Below are positions 36,596-45,677 of a stretch of DNA of 61,252 bases, in pieces. How positions within the stretch are numbered: the first letter of the stretch is position 1; each line of letters begins with the position of its first letter. The translations under genes and the position numbers were made by a program. The stretch comes from Opitutales bacterium. Lineage in GTDB: Bacteria > Verrucomicrobiota > Verrucomicrobiia > Opitutales > Oceanipulchritudinaceae. Under the pieces are notes generated by a model that searched no databases, was not told the DNA's origin, and saw only the letters and a list, made by a program, of their open reading frames with translations. Location of the stretch: contig JAFIGG010000012.1 in the NCBI GenBank assembly GCA_020831485.1, positions 1-61,252 on the forward strand, read 5' to 3'.

Positions 36596-37915
36596 ATGAA
36601 GCTGTGTATCCCTCTCCTAGCCTCTGCCCTCTTGATTTCCGCAGCCTGCCAATCAATGCCTGAGACGGATAACGCAGAGTCAAGAGAGCAGGGACAATGG
36701 CAGCTGGCCAAGTCAGATTCAGAGCGGGTTTTCATTTACACCCTTCACCGCAGTGAACGTGGATTTGAAGGTGAAAACGAGGTTCAACTGCAACAGGACA
36801 ATGGACAGTGGTTACTGAGTTTCGTCTACCGCAATGCACCGCGTTTCGATCACTTCACAAATGTTGAACTACTGGTCGATGGGTCCTGGATTCCTCTGGA
36901 AGGCGCTGAACGCCCGGATCCGCGCCTGACACGCCTGCACATACCTTCTCCGGACGCCGAAGTGGACTACCGCCGCTTGCCGCAAAATCCCTACTATGAA
37001 TATCTAATCCGGCATTCCGACGGCAAAGGGGGCATTGCAAGCTACCGTCTGAGCGATACTCAGGTGGCAAACTTGAATCATGCCGAACGCATTCGGTTCC
37101 GTTACTGGAGTGAGCAGCGCCAACGAAATTACAGCTTCGACTTGGCAGGTTTCGAATCGGCCCTCACCGCGCTGAACGATCCCAACCGGGATTGCTCCGA
37201 CATCCAGAACCACGAGAACTTGCAGACTCTGCTGCAGCAGGTGGACGAGCAGGTTATTGCTTTGCTGATTGACGATATTCTGATGAGACAACACCCCGGG
37301 GCCCACGTAGGACTGCGCTCATGGGGATCCGCGGCGGATCGCCTTGCGGCGGAAAAGCTATTCCCTGCAATGATCAGCCCGAATGACGATATCGACGAAA
37401 CCGTCAGCCGCGACGAAGCGATCGAGCGCTGGAGAACCCTTGTCCATATCGCCGGCCCCCGCACCGTCGACGCGGTATTCGCGGCCTACAACGAACAGAT
37501 AGAAAGGGGTGACGAGCAGATCATTCGCCGTTACGACCGGGTTATCACGCTCCTCGGCCCCCGCGCCCTGAGCAATCTCCTGGCCCTGCTGTCTGAAGGC
37601 CATAGTGCGGATCACTGCAGACACGCCATCCGCCTGATCGGAAACATCAGTGAAAATGATCGATCGACGGCCGTTCGCTCAGTTCCAGCTCTCCTGCGAA
37701 TCCTGGACGAACGTAAACAGAACATTGGATTGCGCCTCCAGGCCGCCGAAACGATTAAAAGCATCGCAAAAGCAGGCGAACTGCCCAATGCCGATCTATT
37801 CGAATCCGAACTGTCCCGAATCGAATCCGAATTGGATAGCGATACCACCGCCGCCGCCGAACTCCGCCAGCTGATTCAGAAAGCCCGCCAATCCATAGCT
37901 AAACCCAGAGGATAG
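36596..37915 (+). CDS. Predicted lipoprotein with HEAT-like repeats
   Basis: The protein has 439 aa. The signal LCIPLLASALLISAAC places lipidation near C18. The first half (about 35-190) is beta-rich with no recognised family. The second half (about 230-430) is all-helical with alternating helices resembling HEAT repeats (TVDAVFAAYNEQI, ALSNLLALLSEG, AVRSVPALLRILDE), a protein-binding scaffold. An upstream TTG at 36560 is in frame, but the ATG at 36596 gives a standard lipoprotein signal. It is divergent from the acetolactate decarboxylase gene. Confidence 0.75.
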   Translation: MKLCIPLLASALLISAACQSMPETDNAESREQGQWQLAKSDSERVFIYTLHRSERGFEGENEVQLQQDNGQWLLSFVYRNAPRFDHFTNVELLVDGSWIPLEGAERPDPRLTRLHIPSPDAEVDYRRLPQNPYYEYLIRHSDGKGGIASYRLSDTQVANLNHAERIRFRYWSEQRQRNYSFDLAGFESALTALNDPNRDCSDIQNHENLQTLLQQVDEQVIALLIDDILMRQHPGAHVGLRSWGSAADRLAAEKLFPAMISPNDDIDETVSRDEAIERWRTLVHIAGPRTVDAVFAAYNEQIERGDEQIIRRYDRVITLLGPRALSNLLALLSEGHSADHCRHAIRLIGNISENDRSTAVRSVPALLRILDERKQNIGLRLQAAETIKSIAKAGELPNADLFESELSRIESELDSDTTAAAELRQLIQKARQSIAKPRG

Positions 37916-38467
37916 AAGCACCCAGCTTGGATTTCGGGCTAATGTTTAGACTGGATATTACGGATGCTCCAAAACAATCCACCCGAACGAGAGCGGGGGG
38001 GAGGCAGCAGCCAGTAGTATTGTATTTGCAGAAAACCAACGATAGTGGGCGCTTCGTGCAAACTGCAAAATGGCAAAAGGCTAATTTCTGAAGGCTAAAC
38101 GGCTGACGCCTGATGCAGAAAGCGCCTCGTGATCTCCTCTTCGTTTAGCCTTTTCAATTTTGCAGTTTTGCGGTTTTGCAATTTATCCCGGGCGGCGGCG
38201 CGGGTCCTGCTGATCCTGTCCAAATCCCGCGCGACCCAAGCCGCGTAGCCAAGGGCCGGCTATTCGATCCCGATTTGCTTCGCCATCTCCGCTTTCGCTC
38301 CGTCGATTTGGAGAATATAGATACTGGCTGAGAGTCTCCCTAATAGCTACCCAGACAAATTCTCCGCCACAGCCCCACAGTCCACAGCCCACAGATCACC
38401 GCCCCCCGGGCGACCATTAGAACATACTTCTTGTCTTGGGGAACGGCATTGAGCAATATTTGCGCTG
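37916..38467. other. Gene-free region with a long inverted repeat
   Basis: No convincing coding sequence is present. A pair of long imperfect inverted arms lies at 38058-38084 and 38145-38171. Short direct repeats of a TTTTGCxGTTTTGC type surround the right arm. The stretch 38340-38415 is C-rich (CCCACAGTCCACAGCCCACAG). The start of the next gene at 38468 has no clear ribosome site. Confidence 0.6.
38058..38171. repeat. Long imperfect inverted repeat
   Basis: The left arm (38058-38084) contains AAACTGCAAAA and AAAAGGCTAA. The right arm (38145-38171) contains TTAGCCTTTT and TTTTGCAGTTT. Inside the loop, AAGGCTAAACG (38091-38101) is the exact reverse complement of CGTTTAGCCTT at about 38142-38152, so two alternative pairings compete for the right arm. 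It has no coding potential. Confidence 0.6.
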
Positions 38468-39484
38468 ATGAGAAGGCATCCATTGCACCGCTATTTTTTT
38501 GTTCTCTGGGCAGGCATTGTTTTTTTCAAGGCTCTGCACTCGGAAAGTTCTGATCCAGGCCAATTTCCCACTGCGGTTCTGGACAATGGAGCATTGCGGA
38601 TTGTGGTCGATATTCCTGATAACGAAAAGGGTCGCTATCAGGGTCTGCGCTTTGATCGATCGGGTCAGATAATGAGTGCACGATACCGTGATTATGAATT
38701 CTTTGGTCCGTGGAAGGCGTTGGCCGATGGTGAAACGGTTTTTCGTGACGGCGTGGGGCCCAGCGAGGAATTCAGTATGTATGATCCGCTTGGATACGAT
38801 AAGGCCGGACCGGGTGAAGAGTTTGTCAAAATTGCGGTTGGGGTGCTTGAACGTGTGGACGACGATTCTTACCAATTTTACGAGCAGTACCCGGTAGTGA
38901 AACTGGGTGACTGGGAAACCCGTCAGGGCGATCTCTGGGTGGAGTCGGCGCAACACCTTGCTGCCGACTCTGGTTGGGGCTATCGCTACCTCAAGCGAGT
39001 TGAAATCCATCCGGAATTCCCGGTCATGACCATCACGCGCGTTCTGGAAAACAGCGGTGAGCACACCATCGATACGGACCACTATGCGCACAATTTTTTT
39101 ATCCCGGACGGGCGTATACCGGACCAGGATGTCATTCTTGAAACCGCATTTTATGTCGACCCGCCATCGGTCTTGAATGAAACCGTTCACTTAAAAGGCC
39201 ACCGCCTGTTTTTCACGGAGCCAATGTTGCCCGGCGGGCACTATGCAAATTTGGTTCACATGACCGGCGAAGACCGCATCCTACCAGCGGGCTACAACTT
39301 TGGATTAAGGCGCGACGAGCGACAGGGTATGCAACTGCAGTTCCAGGGATCGCATCCGATTCACCGTTATGTGTTTTATGGCACGAACAACTCGCTCTCG
39401 CTGGAGCCCTTCGTGAAGATCCATCTGCAGCCGGGCGAGACGATGCGCTGGTCGACAGTCTACTATTTTTCCGCTACACAGTAG
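38468..39484 (+). CDS. Secreted mutarotase-like protein of unknown role
   Basis: This 338-aa protein has a hydrophobic N-terminus (about 9-22) that looks like a signal peptide. The body is beta-rich. Elements such as NGALRIVVDIPDNEKGRYQGLRFDRSGQI, TRVLENSGEHTIDTDHYAHNFF and the ending LQPGETMRWSTVYYF resemble the galactose-mutarotase fold. Catalytic residues could not be assigned, so an epimerase activity is not claimed. It may bind or modify sugars outside the cytoplasm. Confidence 0.65.
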   Translation: MRRHPLHRYFFVLWAGIVFFKALHSESSDPGQFPTAVLDNGALRIVVDIPDNEKGRYQGLRFDRSGQIMSARYRDYEFFGPWKALADGETVFRDGVGPSEEFSMYDPLGYDKAGPGEEFVKIAVGVLERVDDDSYQFYEQYPVVKLGDWETRQGDLWVESAQHLAADSGWGYRYLKRVEIHPEFPVMTITRVLENSGEHTIDTDHYAHNFFIPDGRIPDQDVILETAFYVDPPSVLNETVHLKGHRLFFTEPMLPGGHYANLVHMTGEDRILPAGYNFGLRRDERQGMQLQFQGSHPIHRYVFYGTNNSLSLEPFVKIHLQPGETMRWSTVYYFSATQ

Positions 39485-39656
39485 AAGCAGACAGAAGGTC
39501 AGCTGTAGAATGCCATACTCTACATCTTCGACTCACGGATCTGCCGCAACGAAGCCCCGGGTATCCGCTTTCAGATTCTGTAAATCCTGTCCCGATTTCC
39601 ATCCCAAAACAGCCCTCTCACTTGCAAACATCCCATTGTTGCCGCTACCTTTCGGC

Positions 39657-41126
39657 ATGTCAAAAAACGCTTTCGATAGTGCATGGAACTGGGAACACAG
39701 CTATGCCGAACTGCCTGAACGCTGCTACAGCCTGGTGAAGCCGACTCCGGTGTGGCAGCCTGGATTGTATGTTTTTAACGACTTACTGGCCGGGGAGCTG
39801 AATTTGGAAAAACTCTCTACGCTCGATCCGGAGCTGCTTGTGGAAGTCTTTGCGGGTAACCGGGTGCCGGGTGGTGCAAAGCCGCTGGCGATGGCCTATG
39901 CGGGGCATCAATTTGGGAACTTTGTTGTTTTGGGAGACGGACGGGCGATCCTGCTTGGGGAACACTTGGATGGGAGTGGCCGGAGGCATGACATTCAACT
40001 CAAGGGCTCGGGCTTGACGCCCTACAGCCGAAGGGGCGATGGGCGTGCGGCGCTGGGGCCGATGCTGAGGGAGTTTTTGATATCGGAGGCAATGGCTGCA
40101 CTGGGTATCGCGACGACGCGAAGTCTGGCAGTGGTGGAAACGGGCGAGCTTGTGATGCGGGACGGCATGCTTCCGGGAGCAGTGCTGGTGCGAACAGCGG
40201 TGAGCCATTTGCGGGTCGGGACTTTTGAATTGTTTGCTGCCCGCGAAGACATCGAATCGCTCAAAGCTCTCCTCGACCACACGATCGCTCGTCACTATCC
40301 GGAGCTAGCCGATGCGCAGAACCCTGCCCTCGCGCTGCTGCGGGCGGTTCAGGAAAGTCAGGCAGAGTTGGTCGCAAGCTGGATGGCGGTAGGCTTCGTG
40401 CACGGGGTCCTCAACACCGACAACGTTGCACTTTCCGGCGAAACGATCGACTATGGCCCCTGCGCATTCATCGACCGCTACCATCCCGGGGCGGTCTATT
40501 CCTCAATCGACCGGCAAGGTCGTTACGCCTACGGAAATCAGCCGGGAATTACCGCCTGGAACCTCGCTCGCTTCGCCGAAAGCCTGCTTCCTTTGATCGA
40601 TGCCGACAGCAAAAAGGCGGTGTCCCTGGCAGAAGAAACGCTCGAGGTGTTTCCAGACGCAATGGCCGCAGCCTGGCTGCAGCGAATGGTGCGAAAATTC
40701 GGAATTGAAAAGCCAGAGCCAGCGGATCGAACACTCATCGAAGACTGGTTGGCACTGCTCGACAAACACCGCCTCGATTTCACAAACGCCTTCCGCGCTC
40801 TTTCGGGCGATGAGAATTCAGAAAAGAGTCAACTCAAACAACCCGACTTCGTTGCCTGGCACCAGCGCCTGGAGGCTCGCCTCAAAGCCTCCGGAATCAG
40901 TCCTGCCGCCGCACAGGCGCTCCGGGAAACAAGCAACCCTATCCACATCCCGCGCAACCATGCTGTTGAAAAGGCATTGGACACCGCCGTCGCCGGTGAC
41001 CCACTACCCTTTCAGCGCGCCCTGGAAGTGCTGCGCCGCCCGTTCGACAATTCAATCAGCGACCACACATTCTCAGCAACTCCAAGCGAGGGCGAACAAG
41101 TATATACGACGTTTTGTGGGACTTGA
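39657..41126 (+). CDS. selO: SelO/YdiU family protein adenylyltransferase (UPF0061)
   Basis: This is a pseudokinase-fold enzyme that transfers AMP to Ser, Thr or Tyr of target proteins and is linked to redox homeostasis. The protein (489 aa) carries AMAYAGHQFGNFVVLGDGRA, QLKGSGLTPYSRRGDGRA, the metal-binding NTDN and the DYGPCAFID block. The C-terminus is FCGT, keeping the cysteine that corresponds to the redox-active (selenocysteine in animals) position. An upstream ATG at 39510 adds 49 residues without family likeness; MSKNAFDSAWNWEHSY at 39657 is the usual start. Confidence 0.92.
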   Translation: MSKNAFDSAWNWEHSYAELPERCYSLVKPTPVWQPGLYVFNDLLAGELNLEKLSTLDPELLVEVFAGNRVPGGAKPLAMAYAGHQFGNFVVLGDGRAILLGEHLDGSGRRHDIQLKGSGLTPYSRRGDGRAALGPMLREFLISEAMAALGIATTRSLAVVETGELVMRDGMLPGAVLVRTAVSHLRVGTFELFAAREDIESLKALLDHTIARHYPELADAQNPALALLRAVQESQAELVASWMAVGFVHGVLNTDNVALSGETIDYGPCAFIDRYHPGAVYSSIDRQGRYAYGNQPGITAWNLARFAESLLPLIDADSKKAVSLAEETLEVFPDAMAAAWLQRMVRKFGIEKPEPADRTLIEDWLALLDKHRLDFTNAFRALSGDENSEKSQLKQPDFVAWHQRLEARLKASGISPAAAQALRETSNPIHIPRNHAVEKALDTAVAGDPLPFQRALEVLRRPFDNSISDHTFSATPSEGEQVYTTFCGT

Positions 41127-41276
41127 GGACGCCAGCAACACCCTATTTAGGCCAACTACGCCCACCTCTTACTGTCAGAAAAAAGACGGCTTAACATTAT
41201 GGGATTCCTGTGTTTTTCAGATTAACTGTAGTCTAAATCCTATAGTTTAACTTCACTGCCTACCCATCTTATCACA

Positions 41277-42038
41277 ATGAAATCTCTTAGCTCCAGTATT
41301 GTTGCTACTATTGCTATACTAGTCTTTTCTCAGTCAGCTTTTTCTCAAGGCCTTGTCTTCAATGGCGGTGCCACTCTGACCACTGCATACGGTGCCGGAG
41401 CCGATACATATTTGTCTAACGACACAAACTCCGGACCGTCCGTCGTTCACGGCGGGGCGGCATCAATGAATATGCGAGCTATCGACAATAGCCGGGCCAG
41501 GCTGATTCTACTTCGCTTCGATCTGTCGGAATTGGAGGCTTCGACCTTAACCGACGCAACCTTAACCTTGAACCTGACGACATCTACGCGGACTCGGGAC
41601 TGGAATGTATTCGGGTCCTCGGATGCGACGCTCAATGCTTGGGACGAGCTCTCCACCAACTACAACAATGCCCCAGGGATCAACTCAGCGACTCTTGGAA
41701 ATTACAGCATCGACACTGCGGTCTGGGCAAGCTTGGGAACTTTCAACATACAGGCTTCAATCGGACAGCAAACCAGCAACACTACGAGTCTGAACCTGGA
41801 TAGTCTTCTCACCGGAAACACCAGCGGCTTCGCTTCGCTGCTTCTTGCCTTTCCAAGCGGTACGTCTTCAGATCCCGACTGGTGGGTAACCAGTAAAGAG
41901 GGGGATGCCATGTTGGCACCGACTTTAAACCTTCCCAATGCCCAGGCGATTCCCGAACCTTCCACATATGCAGTCATTTTCGGTGGGTTGGCGTTTATGG
42001 GAGTGGTCTACCTGCGTCGCCGCAATCGCAAGGCTTAA
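41277..42038 (+). CDS. PEP-CTERM sorting-domain protein with a DNRLRE-like domain
   Basis: This surface or secreted protein (253 aa) has a signal peptide (about 1-23). The body resembles the DNRLRE beta-sandwich (ADTYLSNDT, ARLILLRFDLSELEASTLTDATLTL). The C-terminus is a textbook exosortase target: IPEPSTYA, a hydrophobic helix, then RRRNRK. It would be cut and anchored by an exosortase, which is not in this window. It stands alone in transcription, with its own strong terminator downstream. Confidence 0.88.
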   Translation: MKSLSSSIVATIAILVFSQSAFSQGLVFNGGATLTTAYGAGADTYLSNDTNSGPSVVHGGAASMNMRAIDNSRARLILLRFDLSELEASTLTDATLTLNLTTSTRTRDWNVFGSSDATLNAWDELSTNYNNAPGINSATLGNYSIDTAVWASLGTFNIQASIGQQTSNTTSLNLDSLLTGNTSGFASLLLAFPSGTSSDPDWWVTSKEGDAMLAPTLNLPNAQAIPEPSTYAVIFGGLAFMGVVYLRRRNRKA

Positions 42039-42074
42039 GATTTTGCTATTCCAAGCCAATTGAAATTCTCTCCC

Positions 42075-42131
42075 AAGGCTCTTGACTCGAATCCATCCTT
42101 TTAGAGATTCGGTCACTGAGCCTTTTTCTTT
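42075..42131 (+). terminator. Rho-independent terminator after the PEP-CTERM gene
   Basis: The outer arms AAGGCTC (42075-42081) and GAGCCTT (42118-42124) pair perfectly. Inner pairing of GACtCGAATC with GATTCgGTC extends the stem. The right arm runs into a T-rich stretch ending at about 42131. It could also serve the convergent tspO gene, whose stop is at 42149. Confidence 0.75.
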
Positions 42132-42148
42132 GGACCTATCTAATTGGA

Positions 42149-42649
42149 TCAGCTATTCAACCACCAGAACCCAACGGCGACGGTTGAGGCATAGGCCACC
42201 CAGATAAGGTAAGGCAGTTGCATTATTCCTGCAAACCAGTGAATTCGCAGGAGCAGACGGAACCAGAGAATAAGGCTGCCGAGCAGAAGCAGAATGACCA
42301 CTGCCTGACCAAAGAGCCACTGCAGGCCAAACTGGACTGGGGTGTAGCTAAAGTTTAAAATTAGCTGAATCACAAAAGCCCACAGGGCAGCCCTCTTCAG
42401 TGGTGTTTCAAAGCCCTGACGCCATTGCAGGCTAAAACTGATCCCCATCAGGATATAAAGGGATATCCACACAGGCGAAAACACCCAGGACGGTGGAGTC
42501 CAGGGAACCTTATCCAAGCCGGCATACCAACTATCGGGTCCCGAGCTCACAAACAGACTGGTCAAGAACGACCCAAGCAACAGCAGGGCCACAATCCAGA
42601 TGGTTCGGAATATCCATTTCAGCCTGTCCGCGGTTTCTGTAGCTTGCAT
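42149..42649 (-). CDS. tspO: TspO/MBR family tryptophan-rich sensory protein
   Basis: This five-helix membrane protein (166 aa) is of the family that binds tetrapyrroles and sterols. The tryptophan-rich first loop is present (SWYAGLDKVPWTPPSWVFSPVW), followed by the helices LNFSYTPVQFGLQWLFG and LPYLIWVAYASTVAVGFWWLN. A much longer in-frame extension to 43135 reads backwards through the repeat region and the next gene, so the ATG at 42649 is chosen. The role is often in porphyrin or stress signalling; here it has no obvious partner. Confidence 0.88.
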   Translation of the reverse strand: MQATETADRLKWIFRTIWIVALLLLGSFLTSLFVSSGPDSWYAGLDKVPWTPPSWVFSPVWISLYILMGISFSLQWRQGFETPLKRAALWAFVIQLILNFSYTPVQFGLQWLFGQAVVILLLLGSLILWFRLLLRIHWFAGIMQLPYLIWVAYASTVAVGFWWLNS

Positions 42650-42693
42650 GGAGGTTAGTGTGAGCTGTCTGGCAGAAAGCGCAATACGAGAAG

Positions 42694-42791
42694 TAGGCGT
42701 GCTCCGCTCCTCCAGGGGGGTGGATGCCTCGTCCACCCGGCTAATTACACGGTCTGGCTGATTACGCGCTATGGGCGCGAGGCGCGCCCAT
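42694..42791. repeat. Palindrome-rich intergenic element, partial copy
   Basis: GTAGGCGTGCTC at the left resembles the left end of the elements at 42799 and 52960. Two perfect dyads follow: GGGTGGA with TCCACCC (42718-42724 and 42732-42738), and ATGGGCGCG with CGCGCCCAT (42771-42779 and 42783-42791). No coding potential is seen. Confidence 0.5.
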
Positions 42792-42798
42792 CCCCGAG

Positions 42799-42884
42799 TA
42801 GACCTAAGCGCGCTCGTCCCGAGGGTGCGTGGAACCAGGACCCGTTCCGATTGCGCGGCTGCGCAGTGGGGACCACTGCGACTA
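42799..42884. repeat. Dispersed palindromic element, copy 1
   Basis: This about 86-bp stretch aligns along its whole length with 52960-53045. Shared blocks include GCGCGCTCGTCCCGAGGG, CGTTCC, CGGCTGCGCAG and GGGGACC. The ends (GTAG and CTAC) are inverted. It ends exactly at the stop codon of the ABC binding-protein gene. Confidence 0.68.
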
Positions 42885-44546
42885 CTATTGGCCGTTGGCG
42901 ATGCGGAGGGCGATGCGGTATTGGTCGCGGAAGTGGCGACTGAGGTCGCGGGCGAGTTGGACTTGAGACAGTGGGGATTCGCGCAGCGCGCTGCGGATCC
43001 CGGACTGGGTGCTGGCGTAGTCGATGGCGCTGAGATCGGAAAGCACGGCAAGGGCGCGGTCGGCATCATCGGTTCGGCCCTCGGCGCGGGCATTGAGGAT
43101 GGCTTTCCAGGCGCGGGCGAGTTCGTCGCGGACATCCATAAAACTGACGCGTATCAGGAAACGGATCTCCGTGAACAGGCGGCCGGTCCAATCGCCTCGG
43201 TAATGAAAACCTTCGGCGGCGAGGTAGGGATTGTAATCCGGATCGCTGCGGTAGACCTGCCACTCGTCGCGGTAGAAGTCCGGGCGGATGGGAGGACGCC
43301 GCAGGGCGTAGGTTTCCGGACCGCCGGGAGTGCCGACTTTAAAATTCCATAGTTTCTGGCCTTCCTCGGACAGCACGTAGCGGATATAGGCACGGGCTAC
43401 GGAATCGTTGCGGGCGCCGCGCAGAAGGCTGATCGGGTCAGCTGATATCGTCGAACCGCCGGGGGGATTATAAAAAACAAAACGGTCGCCGCCGCCACGG
43501 GCCTCAATGGTCTCCTGCTGAAAGCGTCCATAGAAATCAATGGTCATGCCGGCGGCACTGTCGCCCAGTGACACATCGATGTTCGGCTTAGTAGAGCTGT
43601 CAGTGAAATAGCGCGCATTCGCGGCGATCAACTGAATGACCTGCATGCCCTTGACCCAGCCCTCCTCGGCAGCGCGGGCGTCCAACTGCTCAGGGTCGGC
43701 CGAGGGATGCTCTTCACGCAGCGCTTCCAAGTGGGCCTGCATCTGCTGCTGAATCACCATCTCAAAGGCCTGGGTCATGGCGCCGCTCATAGTTGGGTCG
43801 CTGACGGCAATCTGACCAAAGTAGCGGGGGTCTGTCAGGTCAGCCCAATTCCGCGGCATGTGCTCGAGGCCGAGCTGCTCGACGACGTCCTTGTTGTAGA
43901 TAATGCCATAGCTGGCCAGGACGGCACCGTGCCAGCGGCCCTCCGGGTCGTAGAACCGTTCACCGGCAAAGCTCTGAGGAATGCCGGAGGGGATCTCGCC
44001 GGGCTCGGCGGTTTCGATAAACCATTCGGGATGCGCGTCCAGCAATCCGGCGTCGACCAAATGCCCCCGCGCGGCATGCACGGAGTGGTCGTAGCTGCCG
44101 CCGCCAAAAAAGACATCGATGCCGGAGCTGACATTGCTTTCGAGGAATGCCCGCCGGGCCTGTTGTGCGGCATTGTCGTCGTCCGGATCCTGCGGCAGCT
44201 CAATATCCGGATTGTTAAAGGCATGCTGAATCTGACTGCTCCAGCGCCTACCTAATTCACCTTCCCAATGATTGCGGAAGGCATTGGTATATTCAGAAGT
44301 CAGGAAGCGGGAGATTTCACTGGTGCCGCCAATCATGCGGTAGTCGACCCGGACCGTGCGGCCTGTTTCCTCTTCATACCAGCGGCTGAAGCCACGCATG
44401 AATTCAAGTCGGATGGACTCGGGATGCGGGGTGATCACGACCACCGTATCCTCCGCTGTGCCCGATACCGGAGCGTCGGTGCGCAGCGCAAACGGCAGCC
44501 CCAGGATAAGGGCCAGTGCAAGCAGTATCCAAATCAGGTGACGCAT
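42885..44546 (-). CDS. ABC transporter extracellular solute-binding protein
   Basis: This protein has 553 aa with an N-terminal signal anchor (about 4-22). The start of the mature part, VVVITPHPESIRLEFMRGFSRWYEEETG, is typical of the iron(III)/polyamine family of binding proteins. LASYGIIYNKDVVEQLG and DPTMSGAMTQAFEMV are conserved in the same family. It is longer than usual (about 340 aa) because of insertions and a helical C-terminal extension of about 100 residues. The ATPase gene lies 2 bp upstream on the same strand, but no permease gene is next to either. Confidence 0.85.
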   Translation of the reverse strand: MRHLIWILLALALILGLPFALRTDAPVSGTAEDTVVVITPHPESIRLEFMRGFSRWYEEETGRTVRVDYRMIGGTSEISRFLTSEYTNAFRNHWEGELGRRWSSQIQHAFNNPDIELPQDPDDDNAAQQARRAFLESNVSSGIDVFFGGGSYDHSVHAARGHLVDAGLLDAHPEWFIETAEPGEIPSGIPQSFAGERFYDPEGRWHGAVLASYGIIYNKDVVEQLGLEHMPRNWADLTDPRYFGQIAVSDPTMSGAMTQAFEMVIQQQMQAHLEALREEHPSADPEQLDARAAEEGWVKGMQVIQLIAANARYFTDSSTKPNIDVSLGDSAAGMTIDFYGRFQQETIEARGGGDRFVFYNPPGGSTISADPISLLRGARNDSVARAYIRYVLSEEGQKLWNFKVGTPGGPETYALRRPPIRPDFYRDEWQVYRSDPDYNPYLAAEGFHYRGDWTGRLFTEIRFLIRVSFMDVRDELARAWKAILNARAEGRTDDADRALAVLSDLSAIDYASTQSGIRSALRESPLSQVQLARDLSRHFRDQYRIALRIANGQ

Positions 44547-44548
44547 GC

Positions 44549-45622
44549 TCAGTGAGTCAGCACGATGACATCATCCGGTTCCACATTGGCGTGGAAAACG
44601 GTATCGCTGCCACGGTTGAGGTGGCGCGGATTCAATTCGAAAACACGCAGAGATGGCCCCTTATCGGAGGCAAATAAATACTGAGCAATTTCCCCATAGT
44701 AGACCGACTCCCCGATGCGGCCACTGAAGCTGTTTTCGTCGGCCGGAAAACGATCCAGCCGAATGCACTCGGGGCGAATTGAAACAATGACTTTTTGACC
44801 GTCGATGAATTTTGCATCCGGGTCACCGGGAATACCCGTCAGTTCGCCCATTGGTGTTTCAACCGCCACCAGTCCTCCTCCAGTCCTCAGGACCGTGGCT
44901 TCGAAAAAGTTGCTCTCACCGATAAAGTCGCAGACGAATCGGGTGCGCGGGCGTTTGTAGACCTCAACCGGTGTTCCGACCTGAAGAACTTCCCCGCGGT
45001 CCATCACCGCCATGCGGTCGGCAATGGACAGGGCCTCCTTCTGATCATGGGTCACATAGATAGTGGTCAACTTAAACTCCTTGCAGACCCGGCGGATCTC
45101 GGAACGCATTTCCATGCGCAGCTTCGCGTCCAGATTCGACAGCGGTTCATCCAGCAGCAGGCAACGCGGCCGAATGACCAGAGCGCGCGCCAGCGCGACC
45201 CGCTGTTGTTGTCCACCGGACAGCTGACTCGGCCGACGCTTGGCATAATCTTCCATGCGCACGGATTCCAATGCTTCCGCCACCCGGCTGCGGATTTCAG
45301 AGCGTGGAATTTTGCGTTGTTGCAGACCAAAGGCCACGTTCTCCGCCACGGTCATATGCGGCCAGAGAGCGTAGCTCTGAAAGACCATGCCCGCGTTGCG
45401 CTTGTGGGCTTCGAGACGGGTCACGTCCTCCTCACCGAAAAAGATCTTACCCGCGCTCGGCTCGACAAAGCCAGCAAGACTGCGCAGCAAAGTTGTTTTT
45501 CCGCAGCCGCTGGGCCCCAATAGAAAAAACAGCTCGCCCGGCTCAATCTCGAGATGGACGGACTTCAATACAGCCGTCTCATCGAATCGTTTAATAAGGC
45601 CATTCACAGCAACCCGGATCAT
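44549..45622 (-). CDS. ABC transporter ATP-binding protein, iron(III)/polyamine type
   Basis: The protein has 357 aa. The nucleotide-binding domain has Walker A GPSGCGKTT, the Q-loop region, signature LSGGQQQRVALARAL, Walker B CLLLDEPLSNLDAKLR and the H-loop VTHDQKEAL. The C-terminal about 110 residues form a TOBE-type regulatory domain (QKVIVSIRPECIRL). This matches ATPases that power uptake of ferric iron, polyamines or similar solutes. The ATG at 45622 starts MIRVAVNGLIKRF; the longer ORF to 45745 overlaps menB. The permease is missing locally. Confidence 0.9.
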   Translation of the reverse strand: MIRVAVNGLIKRFDETAVLKSVHLEIEPGELFFLLGPSGCGKTTLLRSLAGFVEPSAGKIFFGEEDVTRLEAHKRNAGMVFQSYALWPHMTVAENVAFGLQQRKIPRSEIRSRVAEALESVRMEDYAKRRPSQLSGGQQQRVALARALVIRPRCLLLDEPLSNLDAKLRMEMRSEIRRVCKEFKLTTIYVTHDQKEALSIADRMAVMDRGEVLQVGTPVEVYKRPRTRFVCDFIGESNFFEATVLRTGGGLVAVETPMGELTGIPGDPDAKFIDGQKVIVSIRPECIRLDRFPADENSFSGRIGESVYYGEIAQYLFASDKGPSLRVFELNPRHLNRGSDTVFHANVEPDDVIVLTH

Positions 45623-45677
45623 GCACTGAATGCTGTCGGGCTCCGAAGCTCTGTCAAAGGGAAATAAGCGCCACTGC

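Noticed and set aside
36466-36735. N-terminal extension of the acetolactate decarboxylase frame
   Set aside because: It would overlap the divergent lipoprotein gene and carries no family sequence.
42650-43135. N-terminal extension of the tspO frame through the repeat region
   Set aside because: It reads through palindromic repeats and into the binding-protein gene, and the TspO family begins at the ATG at 42649.
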